Assembly: GCA_910584185.1 (NCBI GenBank)
Contig: CAJTYC010000062.1
Location: forward strand, 1 to 15,522
Direction of reading: 5' to 3'
Origin: an uncultured Muribaculaceae bacterium
Lineage (GTDB): Bacteria > Bacteroidota > Bacteroidia > Bacteroidales > Muribaculaceae
Length of the DNA stretch: 15,522 nt
Part shown: piece by piece, positions 1-6,323 of the stretch
Layout: the number at the start of each line of letters is the position of its first letter
Position numbering within the stretch: position 1 is the first letter of the stretch
Notes under the pieces: generated by a model
What the model was told of the DNA's origin: nothing
Database searches by the model: none
What the model saw: only the letters and a program-made list of their open reading frames with translations
Position numbers and translations under genes: made by a program

Positions 1-178
1 AAGAGTCAAGCCTGCTGAACAGCCACTTGACGCCTATTAGATGTTGAAGTTGGGTGAAGTTTTTTAAACTTATTTATGAACACTTGAGCTTTTGCCATAC
101 TGTTAGATTACTCACCTTTCGCAGGTTATAAATCTGTGAATCTTTATTTTTTAGCTTAAAATTAATGGTTGTGGGGTT
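1..178. other. Intergenic stretch after the OMP operon
   Basis: This stretch lies downstream of the outer-membrane protein gene on the minus strand. I see no convincing terminator: there is a small ACCT/AGGT hairpin near 120-135 but no T-tract after it. A 30-codon minus-strand ORF at 6-98 (MAKAQVFINK...) has an AAGGTGA-like sequence about 15 nt upstream. It has no family resemblance I recognise and is too short to call. The rest is AT-rich sequence without visible structure. Confidence 0.4.
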
Positions 179-2314
179 TTATTTTGTTCGGCCGGACTGG
201 TCTTCTTTAGAAGGTCGCCATACACTGTTGACTTTATCGCGTCCGAATCTGTAACTTATTCCAAACATTACGTATGCAGGATGAGCATTGAACGTCTGCC
301 GGATGGTGTAGTCTGCGTAGTGCTCTTTTGACCTTGTCTTGTTCCATCCGAAAATATCATTTGCTTTCAGCTGGAGATTGAGGCGATTGTTCAACAAGGA
401 GTATCTGAGCGATAGATTGAACAGTTGGAATGACTCATATTTGATTAGGTTTTGCTTCCATGGGAATAAGTGGGTGAACTGCGCACCGAAAATCAGCGTT
501 TTCTGACGGTTGAGCATCACGTTGGTTGAGAGTTCGAGTTTGCCAGACCAATCCTCCATGCTTTTTATCTTGAAGTCAGGGACATCACTGTGTGAGTATG
601 TACGAAAAACCTCACCACCCGCTTTCATCTCCCAGCGGTCGAAGAATGTACGCTTGTAGTTGGCGTATAGTCCGGTCTTGTTTGTGGAGAGGCAATTGTA
701 CGGCATGGTGCTTATCGTGCCCGACTCATCAATTCTGCGGACATATCCGATTCCGTCAGAAGCAAATGATGTGTAAAGCACAGCATACAATCCTCCGAGT
801 CCATAGTAGTTGATTTCGGCGTTTTTATAGATGGTCGGTTTCAGCGCGGGATTTCCGGCAGCAAATTCATCAGTCGTTGAGTTATATTTGAAGGGATTAA
901 GCTCCCAAAGATTAGGCCGTCCCATCCCCATAGAATAATTTACATTGAATGAACCTATACCATTTTTATTCCATGATAGATTGACTGATGGGAAAAGGTG
1001 TCCGTAATTGTCGCGTTCAACCTGCGATATGGACTTTTGTTCCCCTTTGGTCCATGTATATTCATACCTCAATCCGATTTTACCCCAGAATCCTGAACCA
1101 AGACTGCGCGATGCGGTGATATAGGCTGCAGCTATTCGTTCTGAATATTCAAATAGATTGGATTCAGCACTTGCGGCTGTAACATATTTCAGAACGTTGT
1201 CGGAGGAATTGAGAATGTCTGTATAGGCGACACCTGCCTCCAATTGCGCCCAACTGTATGGTAATTTGAAGTCTGCCTTTCCGCTATGAAAACAGTAATC
1301 GGTTTTGCCATCTTCATTAACGCCATAATCATCGGTGCTGTTACTGTATGAGGTGAAAATATCAGACAATGTGGGACTATGACGGTTGAAGTAGTTATAG
1401 GTCAACTGCATTGACTCCCCCCTGGTGCCGAAAGTCCAGTCATAAAATCCGGTTACAGTCAGAGCGTTGTTGGGACGGGATTTTGTAACAGACTGTGATG
1501 TTGAAGTATAACTGCCATAATCGGTGGAGTTCGTTCCATTGCTTGAAATATTCTCATAATTATAGTTCGCGATTACACCTAAATTCATATTGGTTGTAAA
1601 CTTGTATCTGAACATGGCATTGAAGCCGGCATCGAACAGATGTGATTTAGTCCGTGAGGAAGATATGCGGAATGGGGAGCCATCAAGGAATGAATACTCC
1701 ATGTCGTTGTCATTGGTAGTATAGTAGTTTGACACACTTGCATCGAGCGACATATCGACCTTCCTTGTGGTATGGCTTACACTTCCGCTGAAAAATTCGC
1801 GTAGCTTGTCGCCTTGATTCAGCGAACCATATACGCTTCCTTTTGTGCCGAGAGTTTCATTGCGGGTGGTAATTGAGATATAGACAACGTTTGGCTCGGC
1901 TGAATATCTTGAAGGAGGTGTGGTGAGCAATTCAATTTTCTCAATATCTTCCGCACGCAAGTTCTGCAATCGCATCGACATAGCCGGTGCGTCAAGTTCC
2001 ATCAGTATGCCGTCAATAATATAGCGCACATTGCCCTTACCGGCAACGGATACCGCACCATTGTTCACAGAAACACGGGGCACGCGATCAAGCAAAGCGA
2101 CACCGTCAAGACCTTTGACATAGGGATCATTCTCGACGAGATAGACGAGCTTTCCCTCTTGCTGCTTCACAACGGGGCGTTTTGCCACAATGACTACCTC
2201 ATTTAATTCGAGTTCTTTCTCCCAGAAGTCGGTAATGGAATCGACATTTTCACGGGCAGAAAGGGACGCAGGGATTAAGGCCGCTCCGAAGAGCAGCTTA
2301 CAGATGACATTCAT
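179..2314 (-). CDS. Outer-membrane beta-barrel protein with N-terminal plug (TonB-receptor-like)
   Basis: This 711-residue protein begins with a signal peptide (about residues 1-20, ending SLSA). A TonB-box-like/plug-start segment follows (ELNEVVIVAKRP, about 36-47), then a plug domain to about residue 155 containing the hallmark patterns GLDGVALLDRVPRVSV, VRYIIDG and AEDIEKIELLTTPPSRYSAE. The remainder is a long stretch of alternating aromatic/polar strands ending in ISYRFGRDK, as expected for an outer-membrane barrel of the OMP_b-brl_3 type. Unlike many relatives it lacks an N-terminal carboxypeptidase-regulatory-like domain and has no STN signalling domain. It is the last gene of a four-gene operon with an ECF sigma factor, 17 nt after a small secreted protein. 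The substrate is unknown. No SusD-like partner is adjacent, so a glycan-uptake role is not supported. Family assignment is confident; function is inferred only from context. Confidence 0.85.
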   Translation of the reverse strand: MNVICKLLFGAALIPASLSARENVDSITDFWEKELELNEVVIVAKRPVVKQQEGKLVYLVENDPYVKGLDGVALLDRVPRVSVNNGAVSVAGKGNVRYIIDGILMELDAPAMSMRLQNLRAEDIEKIELLTTPPSRYSAEPNVVYISITTRNETLGTKGSVYGSLNQGDKLREFFSGSVSHTTRKVDMSLDASVSNYYTTNDNDMEYSFLDGSPFRISSSRTKSHLFDAGFNAMFRYKFTTNMNLGVIANYNYENISSNGTNSTDYGSYTSTSQSVTKSRPNNALTVTGFYDWTFGTRGESMQLTYNYFNRHSPTLSDIFTSYSNSTDDYGVNEDGKTDYCFHSGKADFKLPYSWAQLEAGVAYTDILNSSDNVLKYVTAASAESNLFEYSERIAAAYITASRSLGSGFWGKIGLRYEYTWTKGEQKSISQVERDNYGHLFPSVNLSWNKNGIGSFNVNYSMGMGRPNLWELNPFKYNSTTDEFAAGNPALKPTIYKNAEINYYGLGGLYAVLYTSFASDGIGYVRRIDESGTISTMPYNCLSTNKTGLYANYKRTFFDRWEMKAGGEVFRTYSHSDVPDFKIKSMEDWSGKLELSTNVMLNRQKTLIFGAQFTHLFPWKQNLIKYESFQLFNLSLRYSLLNNRLNLQLKANDIFGWNKTRSKEHYADYTIRQTFNAHPAYVMFGISYRFGRDKVNSVWRPSKEDQSGRTK

Positions 2315-2331
2315 ATATATTTAGTTTGGAG

Positions 2332-2715
2332 TTACTTAAATGCTTTCAATGGGCCACTTATAAATAGATAGCAACCATTATTGGCGTCATAACTAAGGCC
2401 AACATATATCTCCTCTCCATTGTTGATAATAATCATTGAGCGAAATCGCGTGCCGTCGGAGATTAAATCTTGCGAACGAGCTGCCTTAGGCAAATCCTTC
2501 TCAAATAATTTTGTAACCTTATTCAGGATAGATTTATTATTTGTGACAGTACACCCCCTGAAATATTTCTCCGGGCTTTTTGACATATTGAGAGAAATAC
2601 TTGGGTTTGAATTGTATGAACCGTTGAACATCTGCTCCACATGCAGATTGGGAGCTTTCGCAAAAGATGCGATTGATATAATGGAGAATATTAAAAGCAA
2701 TATAATCTTTTTCAT
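2332..2715 (-). CDS. Small secreted protein of the ECF sigma operon
   Basis: The product is 127 residues with a clear Sec signal peptide (MKKIILLLIFSIISIASFA, cleavage near residue 19) and no lipobox. The mature part (about 108 residues) has a mixed alpha/beta look, with a central helix (KSILNKVTKLFEKDLPKAA) and beta-rich ends (FRSMIIINN, EEIYVGLSY, CYLFISGPL). It resembles, from memory, the DUF6108-like proteins that follow sigma/anti-sigma pairs in Bacteroides; this is unverified. It starts 12 nt after the probable anti-sigma gene and ends 17 nt before the outer-membrane protein gene, so it is very likely co-transcribed and acts in the periplasm. It may connect barrel and anti-sigma factor, but nothing in the sequence proves this. 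Confidence 0.7.
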   Translation of the reverse strand: MKKIILLLIFSIISIASFAKAPNLHVEQMFNGSYNSNPSISLNMSKSPEKYFRGCTVTNNKSILNKVTKLFEKDLPKAARSQDLISDGTRFRSMIIINNGEEIYVGLSYDANNGCYLFISGPLKAFK

Positions 2716-2727
2716 GATAAACTGGTA

Positions 2728-3225
2728 TTAGTTATTGAGGGTTTGAGAAATAATGTCGTTGGCTTTCATCAAGTAGTCATGTTCCGTCAGAGAGGCATAC
2801 TTCATAAGTGAATCTGCTTTTGCCATTGCAATATTAGTGGCATTTACAGCTTCAAGTCCATCCAGACGCACGCCATTACTATATGCAGCAACATATACAG
2901 AGGATTGTCCGTCAGGCTGTCTCGAATCACGGGGTGACACTAAATTAAAAGCCACTGACACTAATATGGCAATGCTTGCCGCGATACCGGAAAAGAGTTT
3001 CCAATTTACGAGTTTCTTCGTCTTGGCCGGTTTTGATGAATAGAGTTTAGACTCTCCGATAAGCATAAGACTTCTGACCTCGCGAACAGCCGGAGAAGTC
3101 AAGGAAGTTTGAGAAAGAAGATATTCAAGTTCTTTTTCCTCCAGGACTGATAATTTACTATCCATATAAAGACGGCAAAGTATGTCAAGTTCATCAATTG
3201 TCAGATTTAACTCTTCGGTCTTCAT
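2728..3225 (-). CDS. Probable single-span anti-sigma factor
   Basis: The product is 165 residues. The N-terminal about 65 residues are helical and cytoplasmic-looking (DELDILCRLYMDSKLSVLEEKELEYLL), a pattern typical of Bacteroidales anti-sigma N-termini. One transmembrane helix follows at about 74-96 (WKLFSGIAASIAILVSVAF). The periplasmic tail of about 70 residues has no FecR-type domain that I recognise. The ATG overlaps the stop of the upstream sigma gene by four bases (ATGA), which implies translational coupling and a 1:1 partner relationship. The expected role is to hold the sigma factor at the inner membrane until an envelope signal releases it. This is inferred from topology and gene order. 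There is no zinc-binding HxxxCxxC motif. Confidence 0.7.
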   Translation of the reverse strand: MKTEELNLTIDELDILCRLYMDSKLSVLEEKELEYLLSQTSLTSPAVREVRSLMLIGESKLYSSKPAKTKKLVNWKLFSGIAASIAILVSVAFNLVSPRDSRQPDGQSSVYVAAYSNGVRLDGLEAVNATNIAMAKADSLMKYASLTEHDYLMKANDIISQTLNN

Positions 3226-3701
3226 CGGTCTATAATTTTAATGTTTTCACGAATCCGCTTTCGGGCACGGCTCATATTCATCCTCACAGCCTCAACTGAC
3301 ATATCAAGCAGCTTGGCCACCTCCTCATATTCAAGGCAATCGTGAGTTATGAGATTGTAGATACGCTTCTGGGTCTCAGTCAATCCTTTTACGATTAACA
3401 TTTCGTACCGCTCCATATCCTCAGTCGGTGTCTCATACCCACCTTCAAAATCTGTTTCCGCAGATCCCAAAGGTACGGAATGGTTGGTTCTGAGGCGGCC
3501 AATGCAGGTGTTGCGTAACACATGCACCAGTTTATTGCGAGCCACGGCATTGGATTCGATATAATCTTTCGACCACAACTTCTCAAAAGTGTCCTGTAAG
3601 GCATCCTTGGCATCCTCATCGTTCTGAAGAAGCCTCATGGCGATACGGTGCAATTTGCTCCGTATGTCAAGATAAGATGATGTCAGTACCTCTTTTTTCA
3701 T
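3222..3701 (-). CDS. ECF-type RNA polymerase sigma-70 family sigma factor
   Basis: The product is 159 residues, slightly short for an ECF sigma factor but complete. Region 2 spans about 10-72, with the typical segment LLQNDEDAKDALQDTFEKLWS that contacts core polymerase and the -10 element. Region 4 spans about 103-152, with LTETQKRIYNLI and the helix-turn-helix YEEVAKLLDMSVEAVRMNMSRARKRI. No extra domains are present. It is the first gene of an operon with its likely anti-sigma factor (ATGA overlap), a secreted protein and an outer-membrane barrel. The promoter upstream (3733-3764) fits the housekeeping Bacteroidetes consensus, so basal expression is probably by the primary sigma factor. Its regulon cannot be read from this window. 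Confidence 0.93.
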   Translation of the reverse strand: MKKEVLTSSYLDIRSKLHRIAMRLLQNDEDAKDALQDTFEKLWSKDYIESNAVARNKLVHVLRNTCIGRLRTNHSVPLGSAETDFEGGYETPTEDMERYEMLIVKGLTETQKRIYNLITHDCLEYEEVAKLLDMSVEAVRMNMSRARKRIRENIKIIDR

Positions 3702-3732
3702 TGTGTTCTACTACTGATACGATTTAAACCGG

Positions 3733-3764
3733 TAAACGTAACAAAAAATCTTTAATGTCACAAA
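3733..3764 (-). promoter_or_regulatory. Promoter of the ECF sigma operon
   Basis: On the minus strand a -33 element TTTG (3764-3761) is followed after 20 nt by TACGTTTA (3740-3733). This matches the Bacteroidetes -7 consensus TAnnTTTG in all but the last base. The 19-21 nt spacing is as expected, and the sigma-factor ATG (3701) follows about 30 nt downstream, leaving a short leader. Confidence 0.65.
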
Positions 3765-3860
3765 AAAAATTACCGCCTGCGGAAGTTCTTACCACAATGT
3801 AACATACTGAATACTCATCTAATTCAAGTATCGCTGTAAAATTGAATTATTCATTGAATT

Positions 3861-4008
3861 GTCGTCGGCGGCGCCTCCTCGCCCCCAGTTCGCGATGCAA
3901 CATCGGCTGACGCATTTCTTCTATGTAGTCGTCGCCGGAGGCTCCTCTCTCCCGGTGGCTTCGCGACGGTGCATCGCGAACTGGGGATGAGGAGGCGCCG
4001 CCGACGAC
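3861..4008. repeat. GC-rich inverted repeat with a third, diverged internal copy
   Basis: The left arm, 3861-3898, starts gtcgtcggcggcgcctcctc and ends ttcgcgatgc. The right arm, 3971-4008, is its reverse complement with only two adjacent mismatches in 38 (gc versus at). The 72-nt loop holds a diverged direct copy of the left arm at 3928-3966, sharing gtcgtcg, the tcctc core and terminal tcgcga. Left arm or internal copy could each pair with the right arm, giving two competing hairpins. The element is far more GC-rich than the AT-rich DNA around it, has no ORF of its own, and resembles a REP/MITE-like element. It sits between the OMP fragment and the sigma promoter and could stop or insulate transcription. 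A dispersed-repeat nature is inference; only one copy is visible here. Confidence 0.75.
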
Positions 4009-4157
4009 CATAAAAGAGAAAGCATGTAATTTCACATTTCAACCGGATATTGACATTGACACCAAATATTTAGAGCCCATCTCATAAAAATTTTGCCTTT
4101 AGGGGCTGACTCTAATCTTTATAGTGGTCAAATATGGTGCATTTCATCTTGGGATGA

Positions 4158-4391
4158 TTATAGACGTGATTTTTCGGAATTGCCGGCACCGGTGCCGCGA
4201 TAGCGGTTGTTGGTGGTGTTGAAGCGGTATTGCAGGGTTAGCATCACGGAGCGTCCTTGTGAATAGTTTTTCTGCTGAATCTGAACGGCATCGCTGCATA
4301 GGTTGTAGTTGCTCTTGGCTGAGTCGAATATATCTTTTGCCTCGAGTGTCACGCTGAACGCATCGTTGAAGAATCCTTTGCAAGAATACCC
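4158..4391 (-). pseudogene. 3'-terminal fragment of an outer-membrane beta-barrel gene
   Basis: About 77 codons remain, beginning directly after the stop of the upstream HigA-type gene and in the same frame. The segment FFNDAFSVTLEAKDIFDSAKS corresponds to the last strands of the barrel family (compare LLNNRLNLQLKANDIF in the intact gene at 179-2314). SVMLTLQYRFNTTNNR is the usual terminal aromatic strand. The plug and nearly all of the barrel are missing and no start codon of its own is evident; the GTG at 4352 is internal to the homology. Divergence from the intact barrel shows it comes from a different gene, not a recent partial duplication. It is almost certainly non-functional. Confidence 0.75.
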
Positions 4392-4736
4392 TCAAAGTAC
4401 CGCTGCAATATTGCGTATATTTGCAAGTTTCCTCATAAATGAAACGTCAGACTTGGCAACTTGCAAATTATAATCAGATTGCAAATCGAGCCAAATATGA
4501 GCAGATATGCCGAGTGCAGCTTCTAAAAGCAGCGCGAGTTCGGTATTAATATTCCTTTTTCCATTAACCACTTCATTGAGGAGCGATAAAGAAACACCTA
4601 TCTGTTCAGCAAGTTTGGCTTGCGTCATTTTACGTTCCTCCAGCTCTTCACGTATAAGGGAACCGGGATGTGTCGGCTCATATGGGGTCAGATTGTTAGC
4701 AATCATTGACGTATCGACATTTGGAAGTGTAATCAT
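4392..4736 (-). CDS. Orphan HigA-type HTH (XRE family) antitoxin-like regulator
   Basis: The product is 114 residues and typical in length for the HigA family. The family signature PTHPGSLIREELEERKMTQ (about 21-39) leads into a helix-turn-helix at about 38-60 (TQAKLAEQIGVSLSLLNEVVNGKR). The HigA C-terminal signature ALGISAHIWLDLQSDYNLQVA (about 74-94) follows. The ATG at 4736 was chosen because it gives the normal N-terminus and lies 1 nt after the stop of the preceding mini-ORF, the spacing expected for toxin-antitoxin coupling. No toxin gene is intact: upstream there is only a short ORF with a possible toxin tail, then serB. It probably binds DNA and may regulate its own transcription. Directly downstream, in the same frame, is the OMP fragment. 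Confidence 0.85.
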   Translation of the reverse strand: MITLPNVDTSMIANNLTPYEPTHPGSLIREELEERKMTQAKLAEQIGVSLSLLNEVVNGKRNINTELALLLEAALGISAHIWLDLQSDYNLQVAKSDVSFMRKLANIRNIAAVL

Positions 4737-4737
4737 A

Positions 4738-4848
4738 TCAGTCGTAATGGTTTGAAAGTTCAACAATATTGCATATAGTGAGAGACCGCGAGCACGAAAC
4801 AATGCCCACTGCAACAACTGTCAATAATATAAATAACAATTTTCTCAT
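4738..4848 (-). CDS. 36-codon chimeric ORF: lipoprotein signal peptide plus possible toxin C-terminal tail
   Basis: This ORF reads MRKLLFILLTVVAVGIVSC followed by SRSLTICNIVELSNHYD and a TGA stop. The first 19 residues are a typical lipoprotein signal peptide with lipobox IVSC. The last about 14 residues (LTICNIVELSNHYD) resemble, from memory, the C-terminus of RelE/HigB-like toxins that precede HigA-type antitoxins in Bacteroidetes. The ORF ends 1 nt before the antitoxin ATG, exactly where such a toxin should end. An unusually good ribosome-binding site (GGAGG, 4856-4860) lies 7 nt before the ATG. I read it as a deletion scar joining a lipoprotein gene's 5' end to a toxin gene's 3' end. It may still be translated and serve as a leader that couples translation to the antitoxin. 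Confidence 0.55.
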   Translation of the reverse strand: MRKLLFILLTVVAVGIVSCSRSLTICNIVELSNHYD

Positions 4849-4852
4849 TAAA

Positions 4853-4860
4853 CTACCTCC
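4853..4860 (-). promoter_or_regulatory. Strong Shine-Dalgarno site before the mini-ORF
   Basis: The minus strand reads GGAGGTAG, with 7 nt between GGAGG and the ATG at 4848. Most genes in this window lack any purine-rich Shine-Dalgarno sequence, so this site supports real translation of the short ORF and fixes its start. Confidence 0.55.
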
Positions 4861-4922
4861 AAATAGACCTTGTTTCCCTCCTTTACAAGAGGACATACCT
4901 GTGACACTCCCGCTGCAGTCTG

Positions 4923-6170
4923 TCAGGCTGAGGGATTGTCGAGGTAGCTGTCTTTGAAGCCGAGGAAGTATAGCACTCCGTCGATGCCGATAGTCGAGAT
5001 GCTTTGCGAGGCTGCTTCCGCCACCTTGGGTTTGGCGTGAAATGCAATGCCGAGTCCGGCGGTGGCAAGCATCGGCAGGTCGTTGGCACCGTCGCCCACG
5101 GCAATTGTCTGCGCGATGTTGATATTCTCCACTTGCGCCAACAAGCGAAGCAACTCTGCTTTGCGGCGTCCATCCACCACATCGCCGAGATAACGGCCGG
5201 TCAATTTGCCATCCTTTATCTCAAGCTCATTGGCATACACATAATCAAATCCGAACTTGTGTTTCAGATAATTGCCGAAATATGTGAAACCTCCACTCAA
5301 AATAGCTGTCTTGAAGCCCATCATCTTTAAAGTCGACATAAGACGCTCCACACCACGAGTTATTGGTAGATTCTCAGCTATTTCTTTCATCACCCCTTCG
5401 TCGAGACCCTCGAGCAGAGCCACGCGTTCCTTGAAACTTTCGGTGAAATCAATCTCACCGCGCATGGCCCGCTCGGTTATAGCCTTCACCTTATCGCCTA
5501 CACCGGCACGGATGGCCAGCTCGTCTATAACCTCCGTCTCGATGAGCGTGGAGTCCATATCGAAACATATCAGGCGCCTGTTGCGGCGATACATGTTGTC
5601 TTCCTGCAAGGAAATGTCTATATGACACTCGGCTGCAATCTGCATAAACCGGGCCTGCATCTCATCATGGTCGGCAGGATTTCCACGCACCGAAAAGTCG
5701 ATACATGACTGCGCCATGGGCTGCTTGTCGCTATTGAGCGGCATACGACCCGTGAGACGCTGTATACTGTCGATATTAAGCCCCTGATCAAAAATCACCT
5801 TCGTAACCTTGGCGATATGATCGGCAGAGATATGATGACCCAAGATTGTCACATTCCAACGGTTCTTGCCTTGACGGCTCACCCAATTGTCGTAATCTTC
5901 CACTGACACGGGTGTGAAACGTATGCTCACATTGAGTTCGGAGGCCTTGAAGAGAAGTTCCTTCATGATGTTGCCACTCTGTGAGCTGTCGGTCTTGAAG
6001 AGAATTCCGAGAGATAATGTGTGGTGAATATCAGCCTGACCAATGTCGAGAATCGAGGCACCATAACGCGCCAATATTTCTGTCAGGGATGTCGTGACAC
6101 CGGAATGGTCTTTACCGGATATATTGATAAGAATGAGTTCTAAATTGGGTGAATAAACTACTGTTGACAT
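4923..6170 (-). CDS. serB: Phosphoserine phosphatase with N-terminal ACT domains
   Basis: SerB hydrolyses O-phosphoserine to serine, the last step of serine biosynthesis, in the cytoplasm. The 415-residue protein (from the start chosen here) has two ACT-like regulatory domains at about 4-85 and 106-186. A HAD phosphatase domain carries motif I FDMDSTL (nucleophile Asp204 and acid/base Asp206), motif II LSGGF (Ser292), motif III Lys337 in GRRKAELL, and GDGANDLPML (about 359-368). All catalytic residues are present. An upstream in-frame ATG at 6206 would add MIINLYRNSIIV, but it lies inside the promoter, upstream of the expected transcription start, so ATG 6170 is chosen. The ACT domains suggest allosteric control by an amino acid. 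It is transcribed alone or with the mini-ORF/antitoxin pair, since no terminator is visible after it. Confidence 0.95.
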   Translation of the reverse strand: MSTVVYSPNLELILINISGKDHSGVTTSLTEILARYGASILDIGQADIHHTLSLGILFKTDSSQSGNIMKELLFKASELNVSIRFTPVSVEDYDNWVSRQGKNRWNVTILGHHISADHIAKVTKVIFDQGLNIDSIQRLTGRMPLNSDKQPMAQSCIDFSVRGNPADHDEMQARFMQIAAECHIDISLQEDNMYRRNRRLICFDMDSTLIETEVIDELAIRAGVGDKVKAITERAMRGEIDFTESFKERVALLEGLDEGVMKEIAENLPITRGVERLMSTLKMMGFKTAILSGGFTYFGNYLKHKFGFDYVYANELEIKDGKLTGRYLGDVVDGRRKAELLRLLAQVENINIAQTIAVGDGANDLPMLATAGLGIAFHAKPKVAEAASQSISTIGIDGVLYFLGFKDSYLDNPSA

Positions 6171-6191
6171 AACTATAATGGAATTTCTATA

Positions 6192-6223
6192 CAAATTTAT
6201 AATCAAAAAATGGAAACCGCAAA
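6192..6223 (-). promoter_or_regulatory. Promoter of serB
   Basis: On the minus strand a -33 TTTG (6223-6220), a 20-nt spacer and a perfect -7 TAAATTTG (6199-6192) match the Bacteroidetes consensus. Transcription should start around 6183-6187, roughly 15 nt before the ATG at 6170. This rules out the longer serB start. Confidence 0.75.
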
Positions 6224-6234
6224 ATTATGCTCAT

Positions 6235-6275
6235 AAAAAATGGAGGGCTACCTTATTTTGCAAGGCACCCCTCCA
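6235..6275 (-). terminator. Rho-independent terminator of nhaA
   Basis: On the minus strand a 14-bp stem with two mismatches (TGGAGGGGTGCCTT against AAGGTAGCCCTCCA) and a 7-nt loop is followed immediately by six T residues. It lies about 50 nt after the nhaA stop and just upstream of the serB promoter, cleanly separating the two units. Confidence 0.85.
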
Positions 6276-6323
6276 CAAATGAATAAAATGATCAAAACCT
6301 TTCTTTTTTATAAACTGCACTCC

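Larger units (their letters stand above)
3702..4157. other. Gene-free gap: sigma promoter, GC-rich inverted repeat, AT-rich flank
   Basis: This is 456 bp without a credible gene. It contains the sigma-operon promoter (3733-3764), a direct repeat of attgaatt (3841-3848 and 3853-3860), the GC-rich inverted-repeat element (3861-4008), and an AT-rich part (4021-4157). The two overlapping 62-63-codon minus-strand ORFs across the repeat are arginine-rich artefacts of its GC content. Confidence 0.6.

Noticed and set aside
6..98. 30-codon minus-strand ORF downstream of the OMP gene
   Set aside because: It is too short, with no signal peptide or family resemblance and only a weak Shine-Dalgarno-like sequence; mentioned only in the intergenic entry.
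3847..4042. Two 62-63-codon minus-strand ORFs over the inverted repeat
   Set aside because: Both are fully explained by the GC-rich palindrome, have Arg-rich low-complexity translations, and have no ribosome-binding site.
4070..4130. GAGCCCATCTCATAAAAAT and GGGGCTGACTC, resembling insertion-sequence ends
   Set aside because: The resemblance is only by eye. No transposase remnant, matching opposite terminus or target duplication is visible, so no mobile element is called.
4737..4817. N-terminal extension of the HigA-type protein (LQWALFRARGLSLYAILLNF...)
   Set aside because: It uses a non-ATG start, overlaps the lipoprotein-like ORF in another frame, and is not part of the HigA family N-terminus.
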